Assembly (NCBI GenBank): GCA_033852115.1
Contig: JAWSVE010000002.1
Location: 682,001-746,000, forward strand
Source: JAWSVE01 sp033852115
Lineage (GTDB): Bacteria > Pseudomonadota > Gammaproteobacteria > Pseudomonadales > Cellvibrionaceae
Reading direction: 5' to 3'
Length of the DNA: 64,000 bases
Shown here: piece after piece, positions 52,753-61,563 of the stretch
Layout of the letters: every line of letters begins with the position of its first letter
How positions within the stretch are numbered: the first letter of the stretch is position 1
Notes under the pieces: model-generated
Told to the model about the DNA's origin: nothing
Seen by the model: the letters and a program-made list of their open reading frames with translations, nothing else
Database searches by the model: none
Translations under genes and position numbers: made by a program

Positions 52753-53610
52753 GTGGAATTGGAATGCTACAAAACACTTTGGGGGTGTACCTCTTCAGCG
52801 GCGGAGAGCACCTTTGTTGCAAAATCCCAGGGCTATGATGGTGTTGAAGCCTCGATCCCGCACAACGTTGAAGAAATCGAAAAGTTTACATCGTCACTGA
52901 AGCACCATGGTCTGAAATATATTGCGGAAATAGCCACTACGGGTAGTTATGTTCCCGATCGGCGCTGCAATGTTGAAGCGCACCTAAATGATTTAAAGAA
53001 AAATCTTGATAGTCTATCAGACTTAAAGCCCGAATTTGTTACGTGTTTAGGCGGGTGCGATGCGTGGTCACTTGAGCAGTCTGTCGAATTCTTTACGCGA
53101 GCAATGTCGATTGCGGCAGAGAATCACTTAGCTATTAGTTTCGAAACGCATCGCGGCCGTAGTTTGTTTAGCCCGTGGGCGACGGCGGCTATCGTCAAAG
53201 AGATACCCGAAATAAAACTCACTTTCGATATCAGTCATTGGTGGGTGGTTTGCGAAGGTTTGCAGAGTACCGAGGAATCATTAATTGCTAGCTTAGCCGA
53301 CAACGCATATCACATTCATGCGCGAGTTGGATACGATCAAGGACCACAGGTACCTGATCCTGAAAAAGGCGAGTATCGAACCATGTTGCGTTCGCACCTC
53401 AATACATGGCGAGTATTGTGGGCGGGTATTCAGAAAACTCGTTCCATAACCAGCGTGACACCAGAGTTCGGGCCGGATGGTTATGAATATCGTAGTATTG
53501 ATGGCGCAAAATCGCTAGTGGATTTAGACAAGATAAATCAATTCATGGCGACGGTGGTTCGCGATGAATTTAGGCAGTGGAGCAGTGAAAATTCGGGCAT
53601 GGCGCGGTAG
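52753..53610 (+). CDS. Xylose isomerase-like TIM-barrel protein
   Basis: A 285-residue sugar-phosphate isomerase/epimerase-fold protein. Probable metal ligands are the glutamate of SFETHRGR, aspartate and histidine of DISHWWVV, histidine of HIHARV and glutamate of TPEFGPDG. Members isomerise sugars or act as endonucleases or hydrolases, so the reaction is open. The GTG at 52753, one base after the desaturase stop with GGGGG upstream, is the best start; an overlapping ATG at 52693 is less likely. Coupled translation with the desaturase implies a shared pathway. Confidence 0.85.
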   Translation: MELECYKTLWGCTSSAAESTFVAKSQGYDGVEASIPHNVEEIEKFTSSLKHHGLKYIAEIATTGSYVPDRRCNVEAHLNDLKKNLDSLSDLKPEFVTCLGGCDAWSLEQSVEFFTRAMSIAAENHLAISFETHRGRSLFSPWATAAIVKEIPEIKLTFDISHWWVVCEGLQSTEESLIASLADNAYHIHARVGYDQGPQVPDPEKGEYRTMLRSHLNTWRVLWAGIQKTRSITSVTPEFGPDGYEYRSIDGAKSLVDLDKINQFMATVVRDEFRQWSSENSGMAR

Positions 53611-53643
53611 AGGTTTGCGAATTTTTACGACGTTTAGTTCAAT

Positions 53644-54141
53644 ATGTGGCCTGAAATAATGGAATCTGTTAAAGAAAAAATTAGCCGAATCAGCGTGTCT
53701 TTACCTGAGGCTTTGTTACGGGACTTGGATAAAATGGTAGCCGATAGGAGTTGCGATAGTCGTTCGCAACTCATTGTTGACATGATTCATCAACAACTCA
53801 GTCAGCATCAACAGGATGAGGGCAACAACGTTATGGCGGGTACAATCAATATAGTGTTTGATCACTCTGTCCCAAACTTACAAAAACAGCTTGCAGAAAT
53901 ACACTACAAATACATAGATGAAGTCATCAGTAGTCTAAATGTTAATCTGACAGAATCGCGCACGATGTCTGTAGTATTGGTGCAAGGGCCTGGAGGGAAG
54001 CTAAAGGATATCGCCAATCAAATGACCTCTCTGCGAGGGGTTATCACGGGTAGGCTTTTGCTAAGCACAGCGATTATTCCTCAGGTTCATCCGTTGCCTC
54101 CGATTGGGGAGCCTGGGGAGAGAAAAACTGGAACATCTTGA
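53644..54141 (+). CDS. NikR-fold ribbon-helix-helix regulator lacking nickel ligands
   Basis: A 165-residue NikR homologue. Residues about 14-55 are the ribbon-helix-helix DNA-binding part (ISRISVSLPEALLRDLDKMV). Residues about 68-150 are the ACT-like tetramerisation domain. Aligning ISSLNVNL with the ISSLHVHL of nickel-binding NikR shows all four nickel ligands replaced: Tyr88, Asn99, Asn101 and Thr107 stand where His, His, His and Cys should be. It therefore probably senses something else. A NikR-type operator lies over the transporter promoter. An ATG at 53659 is an alternative start. Confidence 0.88.
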   Translation: MWPEIMESVKEKISRISVSLPEALLRDLDKMVADRSCDSRSQLIVDMIHQQLSQHQQDEGNNVMAGTINIVFDHSVPNLQKQLAEIHYKYIDEVISSLNVNLTESRTMSVVLVQGPGGKLKDIANQMTSLRGVITGRLLLSTAIIPQVHPLPPIGEPGERKTGTS

Positions 54142-54189
54142 GCGAAACGAAAGGTGTATTTAACGTAGAACTTGAACAAAGTGAAAATA

Positions 54190-54906
54190 ATGGAAACATA
54201 TAAAACGACAATAGCCGGTGGGTCACATTGGTCGCTTGTGATTAGGCGGGGAGTACAGATGACTCTTCGAGACCTTCAAGGTGGCGCAAATGTCGGCATG
54301 CTCTTCTTCAATCCTACAATGCTAACTGAAAAGTATAATGCCCCCGATACATTAAAGTGTCAGCATACGTTCAAATTGAGCAAGGGGAATTGTTTATATT
54401 CCGATATGGGGCGTATATTTTGCTCGGTGGTAGACGATTCATTTGGGTGGCATGAGTCAGTGTGTGGTAATAGTCATGCAACATTGGTTGAGGAGCGTTG
54501 GGGCAAGCGAGACTATCAAAAAGACAGTAATGCGTGGCACCAAAACGGTTACGATGCGTTTTTAGTCGAGTTAACCAAATATAATTTGTCGGCCAGAGAT
54601 ATGGCATCCAATATCAATTGGTTTAGCTGTGTAAGAGCAGATGACAAAGGTAATTTGATATTAGCTAACCAAAGTAAGGCCGGTGACGAGGTGGTGTTGC
54701 GATTTGAAATGGATACGCTGGTCTTATTGCATACTTGCCCTCATCCACTGAATATTTCAACAGCTTACCCAGAGAAGCCCGTTGACATACTGTTAGAAAA
54801 AGCCGCGCCGATAGAAAATGATGATTTTTGTAAAAACTTCAGACCAGAAAATCAACGTGGCTTTGAGAACAACGCATTGTATCATTTCGGAATGGAGTCT
54901 CAGTGA
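54190..54906 (+). CDS. DUF1989 protein, urea amidolyase-associated protein 1 (carboxyguanidine deiminase subunit)
   Basis: A 238-residue DUF1989 protein. HESVCGNSHATLVEERWG and the RFEMDTLVLLHTCPHPLN segment match urea amidolyase-associated protein 1. In guanidine clusters the two DUF1989 proteins together form carboxyguanidine deiminase, which converts carboxyguanidine to allophanate plus ammonia. The ATG at 54190 is preferred; in-frame TTG (54172) and GTG (54181) lie just upstream. It overlaps the second DUF1989 gene at TGATG. Confidence 0.9.
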   Translation: METYKTTIAGGSHWSLVIRRGVQMTLRDLQGGANVGMLFFNPTMLTEKYNAPDTLKCQHTFKLSKGNCLYSDMGRIFCSVVDDSFGWHESVCGNSHATLVEERWGKRDYQKDSNAWHQNGYDAFLVELTKYNLSARDMASNINWFSCVRADDKGNLILANQSKAGDEVVLRFEMDTLVLLHTCPHPLNISTAYPEKPVDILLEKAAPIENDDFCKNFRPENQRGFENNALYHFGMESQ

Positions 54907-55544
54907 TGTTAGTTGAAAGCCAATTGAAAACAGAAGACGCGAGTTTTAGGCAAATCGTCGATGCTGGCGACTACTTTATTAAAACTATAAATTCCGGTGA
55001 TGTGATTCGAATTCTCGATATTGAGGGGAATCAGGCTGCAGATACATTATTTTTCAGAGCTGATAATCCTGCTGAGCGTTATAGTGCAATGGATACCATA
55101 CGTATGCAGGGGAATATTTATTTAACAACCGGTTCAATTTTAAGAACGAATTTAGAAAATCCATTGCTGGAGATAGTCGCTGATACCTGCGGTCGGCACG
55201 ATACCCTTGGTGGTGCATGCGCTACTGAGAGCAATACGGTTCGCTACGATCTTGAAAAGCGCTGTATGCACGCTTGCCGTGATAGCTGGATGTTGGCGAT
55301 AGCCGAGCATGAAGAATATGGGCTAAGTAAAACAGATATCGCGCACAACATAAATTTTTTTATGAATGTGCCAGTAACGGCTGAGGGCGGGCTTACTTTT
55401 GAAGATGGAATTTCTGCGCCTGGAAAGTACGTCGAGCTAAAAGCACTCATGGATACCATTGTGCTTATTTCCAATTGCCCGCAGCTGAATAACCCATGCA
55501 ATGGCTATAATCCAACACCTATAGAAGTATTGGTTTGGTCATAA
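54906..55544 (+). CDS. DUF1989 protein, urea amidolyase-associated protein 2 (carboxyguanidine deiminase subunit)
   Basis: A 212-residue DUF1989 protein. The motif DTCGRHDTLGGACATESNT, with its cysteines and histidine, and MDTIVLISNCPQLNNPCNGYNPTP are diagnostic of urea amidolyase-associated protein 2; these residues probably bind zinc. It is the partner of the preceding protein. The ATG overlaps the previous stop (TGATG), so translation is coupled and a 1:1 complex is likely. Confidence 0.92.
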   Translation: MLVESQLKTEDASFRQIVDAGDYFIKTINSGDVIRILDIEGNQAADTLFFRADNPAERYSAMDTIRMQGNIYLTTGSILRTNLENPLLEIVADTCGRHDTLGGACATESNTVRYDLEKRCMHACRDSWMLAIAEHEEYGLSKTDIAHNINFFMNVPVTAEGGLTFEDGISAPGKYVELKALMDTIVLISNCPQLNNPCNGYNPTPIEVLVWS

Positions 55545-55593
55545 ACGTTGGCGTAAGTTTTTAGTCCTCTTATACGCGCGAGTATGCGCCGCG

Positions 55594-55638
55594 CTCGGGA
55601 CGTCCTGAGTAGCGTGTCAACATGGCGGGACGGCCCGC
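55594..55638 (+). promoter_or_regulatory. Guanidine-II (mini-ykkC) riboswitch before the carboxylase gene
   Basis: Hairpin 1: CTCGGG, loop ACGU (55600-55603), CCTGAG (six pairs, one G-U). Hairpin 2: GCGGG, loop ACGG (55630-55633), CCCGC (five pairs). The linker is 15 bases. The second loop fits the ACGR consensus; the first has U at the last position. The loop CG dinucleotides, which form the loop-loop contact, are kept in both. It ends 18 bases before the carboxylase start. Confidence 0.85.
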
Positions 55639-55656
55639 AAAGCTAATGTGATAAGC

Positions 55657-58600
55657 ATGTTTTCAAAAGTACTGATTGCAAATCGTGGGGCTATTGCAGT
55701 TCGAATAATTCGAACACTCCGTAAGTTAGGTATCGATAGCGTTGCCGTTTATGCCGAAGCGGATATCGATTCTCTTCACGTCACCCAGGCTGATGAGGCG
55801 TATTGTCTCGGGAGCGGTGCAGCGGCTGATACCTACCTTAATCAAGATAAAGTGTTGCAAATTGCTAAAGACACTGGTGCGCAAGCTATTCATCCTGGCT
55901 ACGGTTTTCTCAGCGAGAACCCAACTTTCGTAGAGCGATGTAATGTCGCAGGCGTTGTATTTATAGGGCCCACTGCTGAGCAGATTAATGTCTTTGGGCT
56001 AAAACATTCCGCGCGTGCGTTAGCACAAGAAAATCAAGTGCCCTTGTTGCCCGGTAGTAATCTCTTAACGGATCTCGATGAAGCAATCACTAGTGCTGCA
56101 AGCATTGGTTACCCCGTGATGCTTAAAAGTACTGCCGGTGGCGGCGGTATCGGCATGCAAATTTGCCAGTCAGAAGCAGAGCTGTGTAAAGCTTTTGATT
56201 CGGTTAAGCGCTTAAGTGCAAACAATTTTTCAAATGATGGCGTATTTGTCGAGAAATATATTGAGCGAGCACGGCATATTGAGGTGCAAGCTTTTGGTGA
56301 TGGACAGGGTAGGGTGGTAACGCTAGGAGAGAGGGACTGCTCTGCCCAGCGGCGTCACCAGAAAGTTATCGAAGAGTGTCCTGCGCCAAATTTAACAGAT
56401 GAGGTTCGCCGTGAGCTAGCCACCGCCTCGAGGCGATTGCTGGAGGCTGTGGATTATCGCAATGCCGGCACTGTTGAATTTATTTTTGATCAAGCGACCC
56501 AGGCGTTTTATTTTCTTGAAGTGAACACCAGACTTCAAGTTGAGCACGGTGTGACAGAGGAAGTATTTGGTGTTGACTTGGTTGAATGGATGCTGCGATT
56601 GGCATCGAATAATCTACCGAATCTTCAACAAGAGCGAGACGGACTGACACCTAAAGGTTGGTCTATTCAAACACGAATTTACGCAGAAAACCCTGCAAAA
56701 AACTTTCAACCTTCAGCTGGATTACTGGGTTCCGTGTCTTTTCCGATAATTGACGAAACTGTTGACGGGCGACATCCGCTACGCATAGACCACTGGGTGG
56801 AGCCCGGTGTAGAGGTGTCACCTTTCTTTGACCCGATGTTGGCCAAAGTGATTGTTTGGTCCGATACTCGCGATGCAGCGATTGCAAAACTACAAGGTGC
56901 TTTGCGCGGTATAACTATTCAGGGCGTGGAAACAAATAGTGGCTACGTCAGCGATGTTCTTTGTACTGATGTATTTAAGCGCGGAGAAATTTTCACACGT
57001 TTTTTGAATGACTTTGCCTACCTCCCCAGCACAATTGATGTGTTGGCGCCTGGCACGATGACAACGATTCAAGATTACCCAGGACGCACGGGTTACTGGG
57101 ATGTGGGAGTTCCGCCTTCGGGGCCATTTGACTCATTGGCGTTTCAATTGGGGAATAATCTATTAGGAAATGATGGAAATTGTGCCGGTTTGGAAATAAC
57201 GCTAACCGGTCCGAAATTGCAATTTAACCATGCAACGTCGTTTATATTAACAGGCGCAGTGATGGACGCGACGCTCAATCAGAAAGCAGTTGAGTTTTAT
57301 CGCGTGTACCACACTACGCCGGGTGATGTGCTGGATGTGGGCAGAGTCAAAAAGGATGGTGCGAGAGCCTACCTGTTAGTTGCGGGAGGTGTAGAAGGGA
57401 ATGATTATTTAGGCTCGCAATCGACATTTACCTTAGGCCAATTTGGCGGTTTCAGTGGTAGAGCGCTACGCACTGGTGATGTATTGCATGTTTCTCCTGT
57501 ATTCAAAGCGCCCTCGGAAAATTATTTGACAGTCGATAAACAACCCACTGTCAGTGATAACTGGCAGGTGCGCGTGTTGTATGGTCCTCATGGTGCGCCA
57601 GATTTTTTTACACGTAATGATATCGACAACTTGTTCTCAAGCGAGTGGGAAGTGCATTACAACTCCAGCCGCACGGGTGTGCGACTGGTAGGGCCAAAGC
57701 CTGAGTGGGCCCGGGAAACGGGGGGCGAAGCGGGCATGCACCCCTCAAACATCCATGACAACGCCTATGCTGTTGGTACGGTTGATTTTACTGGAGATAT
57801 GCCGGTTATCCTTGGTCCTGACGGCCCTTCGCTTGGCGGCTTTGTTTGCCCGGTTACTGTCATTGCCGCTGACCTTTGGAAGCTAGGACAGCTGAAGGCT
57901 GGTGCAAAAATTAAATTTGTACCGGTAACACAACAGCAAGCCAAAGAAATCGAGGTGGCGCAGCAGCAATATATTCAAACCGCTACGGGTGATAGTCAAT
58001 TGGCGTTATCACACAACGCTATACCAGTCGATTTCAACGATTGGCGATCATTGTCGCCAATCGTTGATCAGATAGATGGCGATCATGTTGAAACACCGGT
58101 TGTCTATCGTCAGGCTGGAGACAAGTATTTGTTGGTCGAGTACGGGCCGCTGGTACTAGATATCTCGCTTCGTTTCCGCGCACACGCCTTAATGTTGTCG
58201 TTGCAAGAACAAAATATTTCAGGCGTCTTGGAGTTGACTCCCGGAATTCGATCGCTCCAAATTCATTATGACAATCATCTTCTGCCATTGGATAAATTGC
58301 TCTTCCTGTTGAAAAATGCAGAGCAAAAGCTCCAGTCGCTTAAGGACTTGAAAGTTCCTTCTCGTATCGTGAGATTACCCCTGAGTTGGGATGATGAGGC
58401 TTGCCGCCAGGCGATAGAGAAATATAGGCAGTCGGTGCGAAAAGATGCACCGTGGTGCCCGAGCAATATCGAATTTATTCGTCGTATTAACGGTTTGAGT
58501 TCAATCGAAGAGGTCAAAAACATTGTATTTTCTGCAAGCTACGTGGTTATGGGGCTTGGTGATGTTTATCTCGGTGCACCTGTAGCAACGCCTTTGGATC

Positions 58601-59304
58601 CGCGCCATAGGCTTGTCACGACAAAATATAATCCAGCAAGAACGTGGACTGCAGAAAACTCAGTCGGCATTGGTGGTTCGTATTTATGTGTGTACGGTAT
58701 GGAGGGGCCAGGAGGTTACCAGTTTGTTGGCCGCACATTACAAATGTGGAACCGCTATCGCAAAACCCATGAATTCACGAAACCTTGGCTGCTACGGTTT
58801 TTTGATCAGATTCAGTTTTACGAAGTCACCGCTGATGAGTTGACACAGATTCGTTCAGACTTTCCCCGTGGCCAATATCCAATTGATATTGTAGAAACCG
58901 AGTTTTCACTTAACGACTACGAGACGTTTTTATCTGATAATCAAAAAAGTATTGAACTATTTACTGAACACCGAGAACAGGCGTTTGCAGAGGAGCTGCA
59001 GCGCTGGGTTGACTCGGGACAAATTAATTTTTCTAGTATCCAGGAAAGCGAACCGGCTAGCGATACGATTGAATTACCGGAGAATTCACAGTTTGTTGAT
59101 AGTAGCGTCGCCGGTAGCATTTGGCAGTGGCGTGTTGAAGAGGGCGAAAAAGTGTCTGAGGGTGATGTGGTTTGCATCCTTGAGTCAATGAAAATGGAAA
59201 TAGAGCTGTATGCGCCCGATAGCGGTGTCGTGAAAAAAATATTGCGACAGCAAGGCCAAGCAGTGCAAGCGGGACAATCCGTTATGATTTTGGAGAACAC
59301 TTAA
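55657..59304 (+). CDS. Biotin-dependent guanidine/urea carboxylase
   Basis: A 1215-residue multidomain enzyme. Residues about 1-450 form a biotin carboxylase (KSTAGGGGIGMQ glycine loop, then GERDCSAQRRHQKVIEECPAP and FLEVNTRLQVEH). Residues about 465-1090 are the carboxyltransferase made of KipA/KipI-like parts (DYPGRTGYWDVGVPPSGPFD, HPSNIHDNAYAVGTVDFTGD). The C-terminal biotinyl domain carries the biotin lysine at about 1179 (ESMKME). Enzymes next to DUF1989 pairs are guanidine carboxylases making carboxyguanidine; the two riboswitches support guanidine over urea. A GTG at 55648 is an alternative start. Confidence 0.93.
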   Translation: MFSKVLIANRGAIAVRIIRTLRKLGIDSVAVYAEADIDSLHVTQADEAYCLGSGAAADTYLNQDKVLQIAKDTGAQAIHPGYGFLSENPTFVERCNVAGVVFIGPTAEQINVFGLKHSARALAQENQVPLLPGSNLLTDLDEAITSAASIGYPVMLKSTAGGGGIGMQICQSEAELCKAFDSVKRLSANNFSNDGVFVEKYIERARHIEVQAFGDGQGRVVTLGERDCSAQRRHQKVIEECPAPNLTDEVRRELATASRRLLEAVDYRNAGTVEFIFDQATQAFYFLEVNTRLQVEHGVTEEVFGVDLVEWMLRLASNNLPNLQQERDGLTPKGWSIQTRIYAENPAKNFQPSAGLLGSVSFPIIDETVDGRHPLRIDHWVEPGVEVSPFFDPMLAKVIVWSDTRDAAIAKLQGALRGITIQGVETNSGYVSDVLCTDVFKRGEIFTRFLNDFAYLPSTIDVLAPGTMTTIQDYPGRTGYWDVGVPPSGPFDSLAFQLGNNLLGNDGNCAGLEITLTGPKLQFNHATSFILTGAVMDATLNQKAVEFYRVYHTTPGDVLDVGRVKKDGARAYLLVAGGVEGNDYLGSQSTFTLGQFGGFSGRALRTGDVLHVSPVFKAPSENYLTVDKQPTVSDNWQVRVLYGPHGAPDFFTRNDIDNLFSSEWEVHYNSSRTGVRLVGPKPEWARETGGEAGMHPSNIHDNAYAVGTVDFTGDMPVILGPDGPSLGGFVCPVTVIAADLWKLGQLKAGAKIKFVPVTQQQAKEIEVAQQQYIQTATGDSQLALSHNAIPVDFNDWRSLSPIVDQIDGDHVETPVVYRQAGDKYLLVEYGPLVLDISLRFRAHALMLSLQEQNISGVLELTPGIRSLQIHYDNHLLPLDKLLFLLKNAEQKLQSLKDLKVPSRIVRLPLSWDDEACRQAIEKYRQSVRKDAPWCPSNIEFIRRINGLSSIEEVKNIVFSASYVVMGLGDVYLGAPVATPLDPRHRLVTTKYNPARTWTAENSVGIGGSYLCVYGMEGPGGYQFVGRTLQMWNRYRKTHEFTKPWLLRFFDQIQFYEVTADELTQIRSDFPRGQYPIDIVETEFSLNDYETFLSDNQKSIELFTEHREQAFAEELQRWVDSGQINFSSIQESEPASDTIELPENSQFVDSSVAGSIWQWRVEEGEKVSEGDVVCILESMKMEIELYAPDSGVVKKILRQQGQAVQAGQSVMILENT

Positions 59305-61130
59305 TGCAGTGGCAATTATTAAATATTACTCTGGATGGCTTGCGAGCACATTATGATCGAGGTGATTTTACACCGCGTGAGCTGATTGAGTTTTTATGCG
59401 ACACCATGAATAGCGAAGTCGATAACCCGGTATGGATAACACAACTTGATGCAGCGCAGTTGGAACCATACTTAGTCGCGTTAGAGGCGATGGATAAAGC
59501 ACAGCGTAATGCGTTGCCTTTGTGGGGAGTGCCATTTGCTATTAAAGACAATATTGACCTAGCAGGCGTGCCTACCACTGCCGCTTGTGCGGATTTTACT
59601 TACACACCAAAAGAGTCTGCTTTCGTGGTAGATGCGCTAATTCGAGCGGGTGCAATCCCCTTGGGCAAAACTAACATGGATCAGTTTGCTACAGGACTCG
59701 TCGGCGTGCGCTCTCCGGAACCGTGGGGACCTTGTAAAAATGCGCTAAACAATACGGTTATATCCGGCGGCTCGAGTTCTGGCTCGGCTGTGGCAGTCGC
59801 AAAAGGGTGGGTTAGTTTTTCACTGGGAACGGATACCGCCGGCTCCGGTCGTGTTCCTGCGGCGCTTAATAATATCGTTGGCTTAAAGCCAAGCTGTGGC
59901 TTGCTGAGTAATCGAGGTGTGGTACCCGCTTGTAAAAGTATTGATAGCGTCAGTATTTTTGCATTGACCGCGAGTGATGCGAACCAAGTGTTCGATGTTG
60001 CCAGTAGGTTTGATGAAACTGAACCCTATGCACGAAAGAATTCCTACGCAAATGGTTCGCGGTATTTTAATGCGAATGTGCCGCGATTACAGATTGGTGT
60101 TCCCCAAGCGGATCAGCTTGAGTTTTTCGGTAACTCTGAAGCGGAAACATTATTTCATAAAAGTTGCGAAGCGCTGCAGGCACTCGGCCATGACATGGTT
60201 GCCATTGATTTTTCCCCGTTTATTCAAGCGGCAAAACTCTTGTATGAGGGCCCTTGGGTGACCGAGCGCTACTTAGCTCTGCAACCACTCATTGACGAAT
60301 CGCCTGATAAACTATTACCGGTTATTCGGCAAATTGTCGAGCCCGGCGGAACGCGCACAGCGACGGAGGCGTTTTCTGCACAATATCAACTCGAAACTTT
60401 CGCGCGGCTCGCCGCGTTAGAACTCGATAAAGTTGATGCTGTGGTTACACCCACTATCGGTACACATTATTCTATCGCAGACGTATTAGCCGACCCGATA
60501 CAGTTAAATTCTAATCTCGGTTATTACACCAATTTTATGAACCTGTTGGATTATGCGGCGGTGGCAGTGCCGACAGGCCAGTACGAGAATAATGTCGGCT
60601 TTGGTATCACATTTTTTCATCAAGCGATGTCGGATAAGCGTTTACTGTCGTTGGCCGCACAGGTCCAGCACCAACTTGCGCTGCCTTTGGGGGCGACAGG
60701 GTTAGCATTGAGCTCGAATAATAATGTGGGTGTACCTCAAGATCGTGTGAATGTAGTGGTTTGTGGAGCGCACCTATCTGGACTTCCGCTCAATTGGCAA
60801 CTACTCGAACGAGGTGGTTATTTGGTGGAGGTGACGCAATCTGCAGAGGCTTACCGGCTATTTGCATTACCGGGCGGCCCCCCGTTTCGACCAGGTATGT
60901 CGAGAGATGATGAGTCGGGTCAAACTATCGAAGTGGAAGTGTGGTCGCTGCCGTTGTCTGCATTTGGATCATTTGTGAGCGAGATTCCTGCTCCATTGGG
61001 TATCGGCAAAGTGCAGCTGGTGGATGGGCGTTGGGAGCCAGGCTTTATTTGCGAGGCCTATGGGCTAGACGGTGCTGAAGATATTACGTCTCTTGGTGGT
61101 TGGCGAAACTATATCGCTAGTCGGGGCTAA
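59304..61130 (+). CDS. atzF: Allophanate hydrolase
   Basis: A 608-residue amidase-signature enzyme. The catalytic lysine lies in FAIKDNIDLAG, and the Ser-Ser pair in ISGGSSSGSAVAVA and GTDTAGSGRVPAA. A C-terminal domain of about 150 residues (VVVCGAHLSGLPLNWQL to GGWRNYIA), seen in full-length AtzF, handles the decarboxylation step. It converts allophanate to two CO2 and two ammonia, ending guanidine breakdown. Its ATG overlaps the carboxylase stop (TAATG), so the two are translationally coupled. Confidence 0.95.
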   Translation: MQWQLLNITLDGLRAHYDRGDFTPRELIEFLCDTMNSEVDNPVWITQLDAAQLEPYLVALEAMDKAQRNALPLWGVPFAIKDNIDLAGVPTTAACADFTYTPKESAFVVDALIRAGAIPLGKTNMDQFATGLVGVRSPEPWGPCKNALNNTVISGGSSSGSAVAVAKGWVSFSLGTDTAGSGRVPAALNNIVGLKPSCGLLSNRGVVPACKSIDSVSIFALTASDANQVFDVASRFDETEPYARKNSYANGSRYFNANVPRLQIGVPQADQLEFFGNSEAETLFHKSCEALQALGHDMVAIDFSPFIQAAKLLYEGPWVTERYLALQPLIDESPDKLLPVIRQIVEPGGTRTATEAFSAQYQLETFARLAALELDKVDAVVTPTIGTHYSIADVLADPIQLNSNLGYYTNFMNLLDYAAVAVPTGQYENNVGFGITFFHQAMSDKRLLSLAAQVQHQLALPLGATGLALSSNNNVGVPQDRVNVVVCGAHLSGLPLNWQLLERGGYLVEVTQSAEAYRLFALPGGPPFRPGMSRDDESGQTIEVEVWSLPLSAFGSFVSEIPAPLGIGKVQLVDGRWEPGFICEAYGLDGAEDITSLGGWRNYIASRG

Positions 61131-61170
61131 CGTATAATGCAGCGCAGTAAAGATTCTCTAGGAGTAAGCT

Positions 61171-61539
61171 GTGCAACCACTGAGTGATGACCCGGAAGAA
61201 AACCTAAGTGCATTTTTTGCAGATGCCATTGAGCTTGGGTGTATTTGGGGGCTAGAAGGACCAGACGGCTGGGCTTTATGCCCCTCCGATAAGTATACCT
61301 CTACCGATGTTATACCGTTTTGGTCGCAACCTGAGTACGCCAAAGACCATTGCAGAGATGAGTGGGCGGACTATCAGGTTGTACCCGTGTCCCTGGAAGA
61401 ATTCCTGGAGGAATGGTTGCCTGGTATGCATGAAGATGTATTTCTAGTGGGTGTGAACTGGGATGATGAGCTCAGTGGCGCTGAAATCGAGCCACTTGAT
61501 TTGCTAAAAGAATTCGAAGATTTGCTTGCCCAGCCTTAA
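61171..61539 (+). CDS. DUF2750 family protein
   Basis: A 122-residue acidic cytoplasmic protein. CIWGLEGPDGWALCPSD, the central W-x-x-P-x-YAKD segment and FLEEWLPGMHEDVFLVGVNWD match DUF2750. The function is unknown. It starts at GTG with a strong AGGAG site. A TATAAT box at 61133-61138 could be its own promoter, though no good -35 is seen. Confidence 0.88.
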   Translation: MQPLSDDPEENLSAFFADAIELGCIWGLEGPDGWALCPSDKYTSTDVIPFWSQPEYAKDHCRDEWADYQVVPVSLEEFLEEWLPGMHEDVFLVGVNWDDELSGAEIEPLDLLKEFEDLLAQP

Positions 61540-61563
61540 GCCGCTCTCTTCGTGGCGCCGTGT

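Noticed and set aside
55585..55600. ATAC...GTAT motif before the carboxylase as a second NikR-type site
   Set aside because: Orientation of the half-sites is inverted and spacing is wrong.
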